Numbered from the stretch's first letter, positions 16,830 through 31,400 are shown. The stretch is DNA of 64,000 nt from Enchytraeus crypticus (GCA_905160935.1 CAJHZI010000547.1:3341501-3405500); one strand, 5' to 3'. Notes: generated by a model from the letters alone, not told the origin. Numbers and translations: made by a program.

Positions 16830-17470
16830 AAATAACAGCCTAATTAATAGGGTTCATGTTACGAAATTTCTTGGAATACTACTTGATGATAAACTCTCGT
16901 TTAAAAATCACATTAATTTTCTAGTCTTAAAGGTAAATAGTCTAAATGGTATGCTTTACAGAAGAAGAAACTTAATTCACATGAACTGTCGCAGAGATCT
17001 TTATTTTGCCCTCATTCATTCAAGAATTCAATATGGAATTGAAATTTATGGTAAACTTCTTTAAATCTGTTACGTCCACTCCAAATCTCTTGCAATAGAG
17101 TTCTAAGAACCTTGCAAAATCAGCATAAATTCTATCATGTTAATCAATTATACATTAACTATGGCACTTTACCACTTTATCAACTTTATAAATTATCTGT
17201 CTGTAAAATCATCTATAAGAGTCTCAATTATAATGGTGTAATGTCGATAGCCGTTAGAGATATTTTCAGCACTCTACAGTTAAGTCATCCTTATGATACC
17301 ACGCTATCTAACACTAATTATATATACAAATTCTAATCCTACCTTTTTTAAATCCTATATTTATGATTGTATTTTGGAATGGAACAAAATCCCTACAGTG
17401 ATACTTAATTCTCACTCGGTTAAATCGTTTGTAGCCCAATTAAAGAGATACTTTAGTTCATTGTTATAAG
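16830..17470 (+). mobile_element. Jockey/CR1-like LINE C-terminal fragment
   Basis: Plus-strand frames encode KFLGILLDDKLSFKNHI, then RRDLYFALIHSRIQYGIEIYG, then (after a frameshift) LRTLQNQHKFYHVNQLYINYG with LPLYQLYKLSVCKIIYKS, and finally YIYDCILEWNKIP with SVKSFVAQLKRYF and a stop at about 17468. This is the usual order of the C-terminal third of a Jockey/CR1-type LINE. Frameshifts and stops show decay; the RT catalytic box is missing. Confidence 0.85.
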
Positions 17471-18424
17471 TTCCATTGTCATAAGCATTAAATTAATCTG
17501 TAATAATACAATATTGTGGGATTGGATTTGTTGAGTGCGTTTCAACATTGATTATGTTGATTAGTTCGTTCGTTGAAATCGTATACTGGGCTGTCTTGTT
17601 TAATTATTTATGGAATTTTTCTTAAGTTTCAATTTTGAACTAATTAAGTGCTACGCTGTGTTTCCGTTTAGTTCTCTGTGTTTCTCTGTAGCGATTCTCT
17701 GAAGCTCAGATTTATCGGCAGAAGCAAATTAATATTCTCTTTTTAAATTCTTTTTGTTATTATTGCAAACTTTATTAACTAAAATTTATTTTACTTGTAT
17801 TTCAGGTTTATTTCGATTGTCTAGTTATTTTTCAATTTGTATGATTGAGGGTTGGTCAACTAGATAGATTACTTGTGACCTCTTGACGGCCTTGTTTGTG
17901 TATGTCACTGCATATTTTGAGTGTATCGAAATAAACATAGTTCTCAGTTTTCAGGTTATTAATAAACATATGTTCTCTGATTTAATCAAAATCAAATATA
18001 AAATGGACGTTCAAATATATGCAGACATAGAGCAGTGCTTGAACTAAACTTAGTAACCTACCATTGCAATGGGTATTGGACAACTTCATGCCTCTGGGCT
18101 TAAATATGCAAAAATTTCAATTTCGCTCAGAAAAATCTAACAGAACACATTATTAAGTGGCTACGATTTCTATGAGCATCGTATTAATTGTATTGTATTT
18201 CTTGTAAAACAGCAATAATTCTAGATCTCTAGAATAATAGATCTTCTGTTAGTCATAAGTCGCCCATGTCCATATAAGTACAGATCGCTCTTGATTGAAG
18301 AAGCAATTACACTCGGGCTGACTAATCGCTAATCCTACAGAAATGCAAGGATTTATTTACATTGTATTGCAGTATATTATATTCTAATTCAGTGTATATG
18401 TTTTTCGCACTTTTGTTGTATTTG
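17471..18424. other. Intergenic, no recognisable content
   Basis: AT-rich sequence with no supported gene, RNA or repeat. Confidence 0.5.
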
Positions 18425-18632
18425 TACTGTATTTTATTTAATATATTGTATAGTATTGTATTTTAATATATTGTATTGTATTGTATGATATTGTGTTGTA
18501 TTTTGTTGCATTGTATTGTATTGTATTGTATTGCACTGTACTACACTGCATTGCACTGCACTGCACTGCTTTGCATTGCATTGATTTGAATTGTATTGTA
18601 CTGTATTGCATTGCGTTGTATTGCAGCCAATA
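18425..18632. repeat. Pentanucleotide satellite (TTGTA/TTGCA)n
   Basis: About 40 imperfect pentamers drift from TTGTA to CTGCA or TTGCA and back. Open frames across it on both strands are by-products of the 5-bp period. Confidence 0.9.
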
Positions 18633-19576
18633 TACCGAGTATATATACCTAGTCAATAGCCTCTTTGTCAGTGATAACGTTAGTCTTTAAATTTTTGGAC
18701 TTGCACTTCTTAAAAAAGTAACTCTATATCTTACAGCGGCCAGTTTCTCTATTATTTCTGTTGCGTGGTCATTTCCTCTAGAATTATATTACCGTTGCTG
18801 TAGATTGTGCGACGCGCCATTGTGTTGTTGCTATGCAATTAATTACTATTCTAATAGAGTAACTTGTATTGCCGCATTATTCGTTAATAGAAGAGGTTAC
18901 GTTTTACTGGCGGGACCTCTTCTAGAAATATATGACACTTACATAGCCTCGAGCCAAGAAATATATATTACACAACCATGCTCAGAATCTTCAGGTTAAT
19001 TTCGTAAAAGTACTACCTGTAATTACTATATTAATTTACCCTAATGGTTATGTTTTTGTAATATTCTTCTCAAGTCAATTAAATAGACGTTAGGCTGATT
19101 TCCAGACTTCGAATAATGATTATCTATAAGATATAGTCGTCCATTAATTATGACTGGTGTCGACAGAATGGTGTTGCAGAGTCTTTCTGAATCAGGGGAT
19201 CTAATATTAAGCTAAATCATTTTATATAATACTAACATATCGCGCCGTAGTATTAGGGGCCTATTAGTATTAAAATTATAGAATACTTAAATCTACATCA
19301 TTCGATCGTGGTTATAATTAGAATTAGAAAACAATCTTATAATTAGAAAACAATTCTGTTTGCCCATATATTAGTATTAAAATTATATATACATTACTGG
19401 TGCTGTGACATTTCTCAATGAACGGCGGTTATGAACATTTCTCTTTAGCCTACATGCACCCAATGCAGGCGTATGATTCTTGTTAATGTTGAGATAAATT
19501 TACGAATTATTTTGTCTATCTTAAAATTGGTCAGAAGCACACATTCTGGTGAATGTTCATCTGTGCATTCAAATAT

Positions 19577-19578
19577 GT

Positions 19579-19622
<44 letters not shown>
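19577..19622. repeat. (TA)n microsatellite
   Basis: An uninterrupted ta run, intergenic. Confidence 0.95.
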
Positions 19623-19626
<4 letters not shown>

Positions 19627-19888
19627 CATTTGTATATCTGAGAGTATTGATCACTAGCAGGTCCATGGTATATAACGCCTCCATGTCCTTATACGAGTGG
19701 ATATTTGACTCATCTATAGCAATCCTTTTGATATACCATTATTCTTGGGGGATTCCTCTTATGATGAGGTGATCCCCCTATGCCTTCCTCAGCTTCGACT
19801 AACATTTACTGGGCAGAGGTGTCATTCCCTGAGCAAACAATCCTGTTTACCCATACATTAGTATTAAAATTATATATATATATGTATA

Positions 19889-20125
19889 TCATCATCATCA
19901 TCATCATCTTCCCTTAAATCCCAGTTTAATCAGGGGTCGGGATACGAATTGACAGTTTATCTTTTCTTTAACGATTTTGTAGCAATATCTGGAGCCTAGG
20001 CGCTCACCAACCAGATGCCGAATGCCTTTCTGACGTTGATTTAGATCTAGTTTTTATGTCGCCTTCTACGACACGTGCATATTTACACGGTTGGTCTATT
20101 CTTCAAGAAGCAACCCGGACACAAC
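19889..20125 (-). mobile_element. Non-autonomous retroelement with (GAT)n tail, second copy
   Basis: The reverse complement starts at tgttgtgtccgggttgctt, continues with gaatagaccaaccgtg, cgtcagaaaggcattcggc, gtgagcgcctaggctc and gggatttaagggaag, and ends in (gat)n. It aligns along its length with the plus-strand element at 5272-5502. Confidence 0.8.
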
Positions 20126-20130
20126 AAGGG

Positions 20131-20168
20131 GAATATATATATATATATACATAGGTCTATATATACCG

Positions 20169-20213
<45 letters not shown>

Positions 20214-20272
20214 CAATAAACATTTATTTATTAAACACGCACACGCGCACACGCACACGCACACACACTTAC
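20131..20272. repeat. (TA)n followed by (CA)n-rich microsatellites
   Basis: Two ta runs (20132-20150 and 20175-20210), then a CACACG-rich stretch at 20236-20272. This is compound microsatellite DNA directly beside the 5' end of the preceding retroelement. Confidence 0.9.
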
Positions 20273-22100
20273 ACTTAAACCGGTAAGCAGTCTTTACTAT
20301 TTACTCTATAGTCAATTAATCCATGTTGCTGCTCCTGTTGTGAGTGTCCGAGATTTTACTTTCTTCTAAACTCATCCAGGTAGGACTATAGAAATGTCTA
20401 TCCCATAGCCTCAGGAGCAACCATTTAAAAGTTTAATGACTTCATGTGATGCTCTGCAGAATGACCTGTTTAGATCCTGCACTTAAAATAATTAAGAATT
20501 CCAATATCGCATGGAAGTGAGCATCTAAATTTTCAACTCTAACTACGAAAAACGTATGTACGGCGAAGTAAAAATTATTATGCAGTATTAAGTCGTCAGT
20601 CGTACAATAGTGATTCAACATTAGCATTTTTGTTATGTTTTATCATTATGCATTTTCACTAAAAATAGCTTAGCTGATAACTATAAATACCCTCTGGTCC
20701 GACTGGGATTCGAAACGAAGGCCTCCTACTTCTAAGACAGTTATAAAAATAAGAAATGCATAGGTGTATTTCTTTCATGTTCTGGGAAAATAAAAATGAA
20801 TAGCCCTTTTCTCTTGCGTTCAACAAAACGAAATTTGTAAGGCTCAACTCTAACGCTGATTACCTGCTTATTTTACATTGATCTCATATCTAATGGTATG
20901 TCTTTACAGAAACATATTTTTATTTTCACGCATTAACACGTAAAAATATGACTTCCGTGATAATTTTACTAAATCTAATCTAATTTAATTACGAATTGAA
21001 CTTAATTTATAATATTGCGCAACTATTTCTATCATCAGAATCTATCTATCTTCACAGTCTCCCACCGTCATCATTATATGTCATCAAGTTTGAAGTCAGG
21101 CACATCCTTCCAGTCACATACTCGTTGTTGCCGCTTGACATACGGGTGCCATCACAAATGTTAGACTTCATAAAATTAGAGAAAGGACTTTCGAGCACGA
21201 TTCTCTAAAACCGAGACCGATTATATTGTTAATATAGTCGCAGAGTTACGACAAATATGCATCTTAGTTTATTTGCTTCTTTGTGAAGAAATTTATGGCC
21301 TTTTTGGGAATGCGAAATGCGTCAGTACTGAAGTCGGGATAACGACAAAAAAATGTGCCACTGCTAAACCTTGAGCAGCTTGGTTTGCAGAAGTAGATAT
21401 TTCATTCTTGGGATGATGGCTCTATCTCCTTAGTTTAGGGGTCTAAGCATATTTCTCATGATATTGAACAATTGTACGAAATATAAAGAAAACCTTTGAA
21501 ATTAGAAATCAGCATAAATACATGTTATGGCAATTTGCGTGTTGGTTATATAATTCTGCTGAAGGACTACTCGTTTGGAACATCACATATTTGCAAGTTT
21601 ATTAATTTTATTGACATTCCCGTACAGTTCTGCCATCATAGGGATTTTAAGAAATGAAAATATTCTCACCAAATATAATTATTATCAATTTACGCTCCAC
21701 TATTAGTTTATTACATTATAGGACAGTCCAAGTAATAATAGTAAATAAATGTTTAAATGGACTAAAGCGTTAGGCTTAGAAATTTAGAAGACTATGCAGA
21801 CAATATTTTATTAATCTGCTAGCTAATAAAATGGGTACTATTGAATTAGACTTTATTTTATACACAGTCTTGAAAATAGGCCTTCATCAACACACCTCAA
21901 GAGGATCATATATCTGTATCATAAAATTTATATTATCTTCTCAAATCTACATGAACCTCTTCCGCAAGAGTTCTTACTTTATTTCGAGTTGACTTAATTT
22001 TACTGAAAGCCTATCGTACTTGAGCTTTGATCGAACTCCTACAGAGAAATTTGTATAAATATTTACAGAATGCTTTTATAAATGAATGATAAAGTATATT
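20273..22100. other. Intergenic with SINE remnants
   Basis: No gene is seen. At 20690-20750 the minus strand carries a TTTCGAATCCC B-box-like word, probably a tRNA-derived SINE remnant. A gtgtccgagattttac word near 20345 matches the tail seen near 12900 and 45650. Confidence 0.45.
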
Positions 22101-22560
22101 TTAATAAGTCAATATAGGCCTAAGGTGATACGGTAGTCGTAGGTTATCTAATTTAACGAAACTTATTATATTTACTCCCCGTGTTGTGCTCGGGTGTGGT
22201 TGGACCACTGCAGAATTGGGCAACCGCAATCTGCCGCGTGTACGTAAGAGGCGACTAAAGGCAGGAGCTGAGGATGGCAAGAGGTGACCCACCTCACCAT
22301 TAAATATTTTCCCGCAGGATTAAGTGGTAATTAAATCCACCTAACTGAGGAAGGCAACGGGAAACCACCTCAGAAGCCATATTTTTCCCAAGCTATAGGC
22401 TACATAAGGTATGGATAACACATAGACTTTGTGAAGGGATTAACTTGTTGATCTAAGGAGTGCTCTTATGGAGCGAGAAAACAGACTTTGAGTATGAATA
22501 TGTACCTTAAACCTGCCACTTGGCAGTGCACTAGAGAAGATTATATTTAGCCTATATAAC
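22100..22560 (+). repeat. Interspersed repeat family, copy 2
   Basis: The right half (22348-22545) repeats the order of words in the copies at 15640-15840 and 28960-29170. The left half (22115-22347) adds gtgctcgggtgtggttggac and gtaagaggcgactaaaggca, which may be the upstream body of the same element. No coding content is recognised. Confidence 0.6.
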
Positions 22561-24039
22561 AGCTGTGGACAGCTACGAATCGCGTAGCTAATTGCTATTT
22601 GAGTTTTAGGCCTAATTTCGCTTTAGTCTAGTTTCGCCCTTCACATAGTCTCAAAAACAATCGCCTGCAAGCTGTTAGCTCAGTTTCTGATTTGAAATTG
22701 GCAGACATAAATTCACTTTCGTTAGTTTAGCTTACATATTGGCGATCTATAAAGTAGAAATTGATGAAAAAAATTGCAAAGTTTCATTAGTTTAGCTTGC
22801 ATATTGTGAATGGTAGAATCTTGATTTTCTTAAGAGTACAATGTGTTATTTATCTCCTTGTCGCGTGAAACGATAAATCATATTCAACTATTAATTGTTG
22901 TTAAGACAAATGCATTGTTACAAATTATAGATTTTATGACACTATGATAATAATATAATAATATAATAAAAGTTGCTAGTTAAAGTGAAATGAAATTTTA
23001 TAAATGATATAAATTCATTAGGTTAAATTGCTGACCTGATGACATGTCGTGCAACATTGTTGAGCTAAATGTAGGCGCTACGTTGAAATCAATTCAGAAA
23101 TACAATTGGATTTTAAGCGATATTAATTTATTTAAATTATAGCCAATTACTTGCAATGATATTTACTTTATGCCACCTGCAATGGCTTGTACTTCAGGTT
23201 ATGCATTTTTGTAGAAATCTTAACATAGAAATTTTAAAATAGTGTTTATTGAACTTGGATGTTATATAAAATGCAGATTCAAAACAGGATAAAGACAGAA
23301 ATCCCTTAAGACTAAGCATTTTGCAATCTAATTAATTTTCTGTGAACACCACTTCTACAATCTATATATTTAGTTTTAAGTTGGTTGCATGTTCAAGTAT
23401 TCTTGTTTAATTTTGTATGTTTGATTTTATTTTTCTGTTTTTATGTGTATGCTATTGTGTAGGTATATCCAGTGCTCACGCGTCACTCACATGCTATTCG
23501 AACATGAAACTGACGTTAAACTTGGCTTTATTAAGATTTACAATATTTTAAATATTTTCAAATGATAAATATATAGAGTTGTATACATGTATAGCCGGAG
23601 CACTTGATAGTGCTTTCGGTCCTTTTAGTCCCATTTCTCTTTATACGTTCATCTTATGCATGTGCGGTATGTAACTTGAGTGAACTAAACGTTATACTGA
23701 TTATTTAATATGAGTATATTAGCGCGTACACAATTAACTAGAATGTTACTTAACACTGTTAGACCAAATGCTATGTTAATACTTTTGCATAAAGTCATAA
23801 AAATGTTTATATTCATCAGTCCATGCAAAGTTTTTAGTATAATAATTAAACATGATGTTATTATTTACGGCAGACAAAGTTCATTGGGCACTGTCATGCT
23901 CGGCGAGTAATTTTTCTATTAGTTATCATTCAAAGGCGGCGTAGCATTAAACAACATTGACGGTATTTGTATGGCCAAAAACGTTGAACGTGTTTGACAA
24001 CTTTGAATAATCCGAAGGAAAGCACAGCTTCTACTCGCG
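22561..24039. other. Upstream region of the UNC-93-like gene
   Basis: AT-rich sequence with one SINE tail at about 23478-23535 (gcgtcactcacatgctattc, then gaaactgacgttaaacttgg). No convincing core promoter motif was found next to the start codon at 24040. Confidence 0.5.
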
Positions 24040-27000
24040 ATGGGTGCTGACGCTAAGGTAGTAGCAGAGGGAGAGGATCAGACAGCCGATGTGCGCAGAG
24101 AAAAGCGTCGAATAGTAAAGAACTTGCTCGTTATTTGTGTGGCCTTCCTCTTCAACTTCAACGCGTTTCAAGGTTTGAGTCGTCTACAGAGCAGCCTGCA
24201 TCGAGTGGATGGGATGGGTGTGCTGACATCAAGCATGATCTACGGATCTATCGTTCTCTCTTGCATGTTCCTTCCCAAGGTCATCATTCATTTCATCGGA
24301 CACAAGTGGACGATCACCATATCGTTTTCCGGTTACATCCTCTACATGGCGGCAAATGGCTACGCCGTGTGGGGCACGATGATCACGGCTTCCATACTGG
24401 TAGGACTCTGCGCGGCTCCTCTGTGGACAGCGCAGTGCTCCTACTTCACCATTGCCTCCCAGAACTACGCCAAACTCAGCGGCGAGAACACAGACGCCGT
24501 GGTGTCGCGATTCTTCGGAATTTTCTTCGCCTTTTTCCAGTTTTGTGAGTAGAGTTTGTTACAGTATGTGTATATTTAGATTAGAATATAAATTTAGCCA
24601 TTTAATTGTTGATGTGCATTATACTCAAGCACATGTGCACTTAAACCATGTGTTTTTGATTCAAGAGCTTATTCAAGCAAGTTCTCGAGATTTTATTATT
24701 TCTTTACAGAGTTACGACAGAAATAACAGAAAGATTCAATTCCTTTTACTCTTAACGGGGCCGCATCATTCATCCATTTACTTGGGTTATTTTCAGTTTC
24801 ACGGCCTTCATGAGTTGCTCCGTGCTTTCGTACTGTTGTTGCTGAAACTGCACCTAGTTCATTTAAGTCTTCTTCTTTCCTTCAACTCCTGATATGCATT
24901 TCACTTTATTGAGATCTTTTAAAATAAAACTTCAGACAACTTCAATTGATGCCCTAAGAACCTCATTCTTCACGCGTACGCTATTTCTTTAATTTTTCTT
25001 TACTTGGACATATTCAAGTACCCTTTATTCTGATGTGATCCCAATAGTGAATATTTAAGATTCATTAAAGGCGACTATGTTGAAAATAGTTTAATTAATG
25101 TGTTTTATCTATTTTGGTTTTATTCTGGCTTTATTCTCTCAGGTTTCTCAATTAACATGCTCTCATTATGGTAGCTTGCATTACGGATGTATATAGGCAG
25201 ACTTTTATCTTTAGCCTTTCACCGATTATAAATAGGTTGCTCTTTATAAGAAAAAACATATGCTTTGCCATTGCATGATTATCATATCATAGCAGACATC
25301 ACGAACAAGAGAAGCAAGCTAAAACAAAAATAAAGGACGAAGCAAAAAAGGACAAAAGAAAAATAAAGTACGAACAGTGAAAGCGGATAATTACAAAAAT
25401 AAAAATGTTGATGAAAACCTGGGCTCCATAAAATCTGCCAATTAGATTATAAATTTTCTTAAAATTTATAAAGCGCGACATTACCAGTAGAATGCTAGAT
25501 TGAGCCTGACAACAGATCTTTGATATCACGAGGGCGGAATTTAGCGCAGTTGGCTAAGCTGCGCGGCAATACGCAAAGTTAAGCTAAGTGAAGTCCGGTT
25601 AGTTCACGGATGGGGGTCCACCTTGGAAAACCAAGTGATGTGAATTAAAATTCCATGAGTATATTGAGCTACTCTCACATTACTAAGACCCAGGTTTAAT
25701 TGTCTGATCTTGAAATAAGTGATCTCTCAGTGATCTCTCAGTGATCTCTCAGTGATCTCTCAGTGATCTCTCAGTGATCTCTCAGTGATCTCTCAGTGAT
25801 CTCTCAGTGATCTCTCAGTGATCTCTCAGTGATATCTCAGTGATATCTCAGTGATCTCTCAGTGATATCTCAGTGATCTCTCAGTGATCTCTCAGTGATC
25901 TCTCAGTGATATCTCAGTGATCTCTCTCATGACGGTCGAACTTATAAATTTACAGGCCAGCTAGCATCGCACTCTCAGGTGATTAAACTTAGATCATATC
26001 CAGTGACTCTAATCTCTTGTCATATATAAAGCAAAGCTCTGCTCAAAAGAAAAGGGCTGAGGTAACATGTCAGTAAGTTATCTGATTGTGGCCCAGTGGT
26101 TTTAGAGTTCAAATCCACGGCTCTCCCGTCACTGATATGCTTTCTAGACAGGATGCTGACGTCAAACTTGGCCTTAACTTTCAAAAATGACTGTTTCCTA
26201 AATGTCTCGTTCTGTTGCTCAGTAGGAAGTTCTATCATTCTGGTGAAACTTTCTTTCGTAAGCAATTCTTGGTCTTTTTTTTGGTAGGTAGGTTATAAAG
26301 ACACAAATGTAAAGTGATGTCCAATTACCAGAGCATAACATATAGATTTAGCGTATGACAATGAGAAATGTATATACCCGTTTTAGAATATAGATTTACA
26401 GATTTTATGGCATACCTATCTGGCAGCGTCTAGCTAAAACATTAAATATGTACTGGATATATATAGTTACATGTAAAACCATAACGGAATGGTTTTTTGA
26501 ATATCAAGTCTCTTTGTTGGTTTAGACATCTTTAATAATCGGCAAAAACCCTTCTACCAAATTAGTTCCTATGTCATGTTGAGCAAATTCTTGAGTAGAA
26601 TGATACAATCTTCTCAATTACTGCTCAAGAGGAAGACCAAGTCAGTGGTCCTGTAGCATATCATACAGGAGCCACTGATTCGAGTTCCGGCAGTGACGCT
26701 AACGACAACTTAATGTTGCTATGAAACAGAAGTTAAACGACTTTACAAAAAGTGCTTCATATAGCCTACTATTTTACAAAAATTAATAAGGTGAACTTGA
26801 ACACAAAAAGTGCAAATATGAATAAAAGAATTATTTGTGTATTTCTGTGATTGCAAAATTGTAGCAAGCATCACAGGCTCGATCATATCAGCGACGGTTC
26901 TAAAGCCTAAGTATGCTAATCCCAACGAGACGGATCATATCCCTGACACTTCCATCTGCGGAGCCAATGACTGTCCGTGGAATAACGTATCCAATCCCAA

Positions 27001-28468
27001 TCTTCTGCCTATTGAGAAAAAAACGGTTTGTACTTAATATAAGTTATAATAATAATAATAATAATAATAATGCGTGTCTCTCCATGCGCAGGTCATCCAG
27101 CATTGCAGGCTTATGATTCCATCATGCGAAAGTCGCTCAGTGGCATCGTTAATATTAAAATTAACGAAGTTCAATGGATTCAAGCTAGTCTGCCAATCTG
27201 CTACGGAGGATTGGGTATACGCTCTGTCTCGTCGCTGACACCTTCTGCCTTTTTGGCTTCAGCCGCGGGGTCTGGCGTTTTACAGGATTCAATCCTTTCC
27301 GGATTCTTCCAATTTTCCGACTTGGAAAAAGCCAAAATTCAGGGCATTTGGGCTGATTTGTCCACATCCGAAGCTCCTATCGGTTTGACGTCTAAGTACA
27401 TGAAGGCTTGGGACTCAAAGGTCACTACCGCTTTGCACACGGTACTCCTTGCGAAGCCGCTATTGCCACAAGAAAAGGCGCGGCTGCTCGCTGTGTCGGC
27501 CCCCCATAGTGGAGACTGGATCAAAGCTTTACCAATCGCATCATGTGGCCTCCGTCTGGACGACGAAGCATTCAGAGTCGCGGCCGGTCTCCGTCTGGGC
27601 ACCACATTATGTGAGCCACACAACTGCATATGTGGTGTCTCAGTCAATGCGTTAGGCATTCACGGCCTGTCGTGCAAGCTTAGTGCCGGCATAATCACCA
27701 GACATCAGTTCATAAACGATCTGATCTGGCGAGCCCTGGGTCGAGCGAATATCCCAGCCGTTAAAGAGCCCTTGGGATTGATCCGCACTGATGGGAAGCG
27801 TCCGGACGGTGTCTCACAAATTGGGCAGAGGGCAAGTGTGTTAGCTGGGACGTCACCGTTACGGACACTTTCTCAGTAAGCAATCTTGGCCTATCTTGCG
27901 CTGCTGCTGGTGCTGCTGCAGAGGCTGCGGCTAATAGGAAAACTCTGAAGTATGCCGAAATCTCTAGCAGCTATATCTTCATGCCTATTGCTTTTGAGAC
28001 CCTGGGCCCCGTCAACTCTGTCGCATCAGACTTTATTGACGAAATAGGCAGGAGGACCAGCGCCATTACTGGTGATAAGCACGAAAAAGCTTTTCTTTGG
28101 CAGCGACTGTTTATTGCTTTCCAGCGATTCAATGCGGTCTGTTTCAGTGGCACTCTGGCCAATGCGGCTTCCCAGAGTGTAGAGGAATTAGACTATTTTA
28201 ATCGCTTCTTTTTTAAACTTTTAATTAAATAAAGCCTCTTTTATAATAGTAATAATAATAATAATCATAAAGGCTTTCAAATACACAAAGGCTTTCCATG
28301 ACTTTGCAAAGATTTAATGCAGACTGCTTCAGCAATTCTTTTAAGCAACTACTGTACTGTAGATGGCCTCGAGTAGCCGAGCGGCGATTCAGCACCTATT
28401 GCTCGAATCGTTTTTATCAAACCTCGGGTTCTTTACACCGAGGTACAAAATAAAATAGAACTAATATA

Positions 28469-28499
<31 letters not shown>

Positions 28500-31400
28500 T
28501 TCTTTTTTTAACTTTAAATTAAACAAAGTCTCTTTTATCCGATTTTTTAGCCCAGAGCCCTATGCATCTCAGTGCATTAAAAATAGTAATAATTATGATG
28601 ATGGCTATTATTATTATTATTATTATTATAGTATTATTATTGTTATTATTATCATCATCATCATAATCATAATCATATACTGATAATAAATGTGAGCATA
28701 ATCAACACAGCCTATTGAAATTTTACTGCGGAAGAAATAATACATTTCCACAAAATTGATTGATATTTTGCGTCATGAAATAGCGAACTAAAAATAAAGC
28801 TAGGGGATAGAAACAAATTTAACGTCTGTTTCCTGATCGATAGCATATCAGTGAAAGGTGACAGGGAGAGCAGTGAAATCAATACAAATTAAGGTTATAT
28901 AAAATAGAGGTCATGATATGAGTAATATACAGTGACCTGGGGAAAAAGATCATAAATAGTGTGGCAAACGGAAACAACCTCAGAAACTATAATATTCCGA
29001 AGCTAAGGGCTACATTAAGGTGTGGAATAAGGCATAACCCATTGTGAAGGGATTTACTCGTTAATTGATGAAGTCCCCTTCATGGAGCGTGAAGGCAGTA
29101 GGCCCCTATGTGCGCAGGAATTTTTACCCCGGATCGGCCACTTGGCAGAGTACAAGAGCGAAAGAGAGAAATAGAGAGAGTGAGATAGAGAGAGAGACTG
29201 AAATATGAGCTGTATTGGCCGGTTTGCTGTATTGATTGATTGAATTTACTTGAATATACTTTGATTTTTACTTTAATAGATTTACTTGCTTGACTTACTT
29301 TTATTTGAAGATGCCGTCCATTGTCATAAGTAGCCCGTTTTGCTTTAATTATAATTATACATGTATGTTAACCTTTGAAACTGATCTAAGTGGAACCACT
29401 TTTGTGAATCGTGGTTATTTAGATGGCTAATTGGGTAAGATGGCTGCTTAAGCTCATTAATTATATTCATTGGCCTATAAGTATTCACTGCGTACATCAA
29501 TAGTAGGAAGTAATAAACGATAAGTATTATAAAGTGTGCCCACGAGATTTGAAGTTGTAAAGCTGTCTATTTAAATCCATGCAAATTCTTTTATTTACGA
29601 GCTACATGTTTACAGGTTGCTGATCTCTTAAGATGAAAATGATGGAAGATTTTTATTATTCATTTGGCTATTATTGTTATAAGCGTTTATTTATTAATTG
29701 TAATAAAATTACGTATTCTATTAGATCAAATCATCATTATCATCATCTTATCATCATCGTCGTCGTCATCTTCCCTTGAATCTCACTTTAGCTATGGTCG
29801 AGATACAAATAGATTTTCTTCACTCCTCTATATCACACTCTGTATAATGAGTCAAACACCAATTAGATCAACTTGTTCAACTCAATTGGAAATAAAATTA
29901 TTTATGTCCACATATTTTCTAAATTTTATATTAAGAAAAGAATAGTACATGTATAATGTTATATTAAGAAAATAATAGTACATGTAAAATAGAATTAGAC
30001 TATAGCAAAGCTATAGAATGATAGCAAAGTTAAAAGTTTGTGTCTGAACCTATATTCCCCCACATGCACAATATATCTTACAAACTAATTTTAACGAACC
30101 TAAACGGTTGTCTAGTGTACGAGGAGAAAATCAAATTTATAAATTAAATGCTTTCTGTAGTGATGTAATAGTTTCAAACGAAGTAAATCTATACCAGCTG
30201 GTGGCCAAGCCGGTAGCATACTTTCCTGATAATTTAGCTAGAAGGCATTGGTTCGAAATCACACCAGACTATTTCGGTCCAGCGCGCACTTGTAGCACGG
30301 AAACAGATTTACTTTAATCAAATAACATAAAAAATCAAACAACTAGATCTTTGAAATCGAAGAACTCTAGGAGGTAGAAAAGTTGGTGTTCAACTTCATC
30401 CTAACCCATTTACAATAACTGGAATGGAAGCTAATAGACAATAACATTTACAATTACTGGAATGGAAGCTATTATACAATCAGCCGAAAAAGGTAGTTGT
30501 TGATTTTTCTACGATCAAAGACGACAGAAGGGCCTGAGGTCAATGAACAATTGAAAATGGGCCGGCACAACGACAATCTGACATTACAATTAAAGTTTCG
30601 CTGTGGTCAACGTGAGAGCCAAATATACTTTAGATTGAGTTTAACTTCAGATTCAGTTTTACTTTAGATTCAGTTTTACTTGCGAGGAACTTGATGTACG
30701 GAATTGGCGTATATGAATGGACACTATGTAAATATTCGAAATGGCTGTACCAGTTCCTCTGGGACTGGAGCCGAGGATCTCCTTCTCAGACACATAGGAA
30801 AAGCCGGTACAACTGTAGCCATAGCCAGGCCGCTAAAATTGATCAAGTTGGCTTTATCCCAAATCACATGATTCCTCCAGTATGGGATTTCCTCTCATCA
30901 AATAGTAACCCAGGTTTTGATTTGTTAACATAAAGTATCTTTGTTGTATTTACTATTACTGTCATTAATTTATTAGTACTTAGTTTTTTCGTTCCGAAAT
31001 CCGGGCAGCTAAAGAATAAACCAACCGTTGATTACACGTGTCGTAGGAGGCGATTAACTAGTCTGATTACAGTAACATTACCCGGTATGGACGGCATGAC
31101 TACATCGACATTACATATGAAACGTTTTACCACAGTCTCTCTCTCTCTCTTAGTGCACTGCCTACTGCCAGGTCTATGGTATATAACGCTTCCACTCTTC
31201 TCTGTCTTCCGCCTTCCTCTTCATTTCCACATATGAGTGGGTCTTTGATTCATCTAACATACCTAATCTCGGCCTGCCTCTGCCTATTTTTCCGTCCATT
31301 CTACCTTCTATGACCTTTCTTAATAGAACTTCCCCCTTGGAATGTGTCCTATCGAACTCTTTTTCCTATTTCTTAATACATTTATCAACTGTCTATCTGT

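Larger units (their letters stand above)
24545..26864 (+). other. UNC-93-like intron 1
   Basis: It contains a 5S-like SINE (25530-25690), an 11-bp minisatellite (25720-25927), a tRNA-derived SINE (26075-26175) and a further SINE-like tail at 26690-26740. The rest is unremarkable AT-rich DNA. Confidence 0.7.

Noticed and set aside
18438-18690. Cys/Leu-rich and Gln/Tyr-rich frames
   Set aside because: Generated by the pentanucleotide satellite; open on both strands.
24135-24892. Alternative frames over UNC-93-like exon 1 and into its intron
   Set aside because: Shifted-frame translation of the real exon, read through the GT donor at 24545.
25530-25690. Functional 5S rRNA or tRNA gene
   Set aside because: The 5S-like region is too diverged and lacks the normal 5' half; it fits a SINE.
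25720-25927. Regular repeats resembling a CRISPR array (also 54060, 58509, 59350, 52091)
   Set aside because: Units are contiguous with no unique spacers, and the context is eukaryotic introns. They are minisatellites.
30160-30305. Genuine tRNA gene
   Set aside because: A- and B-box-like words are present but no acceptor or anticodon stems pair; a SINE head is more likely.
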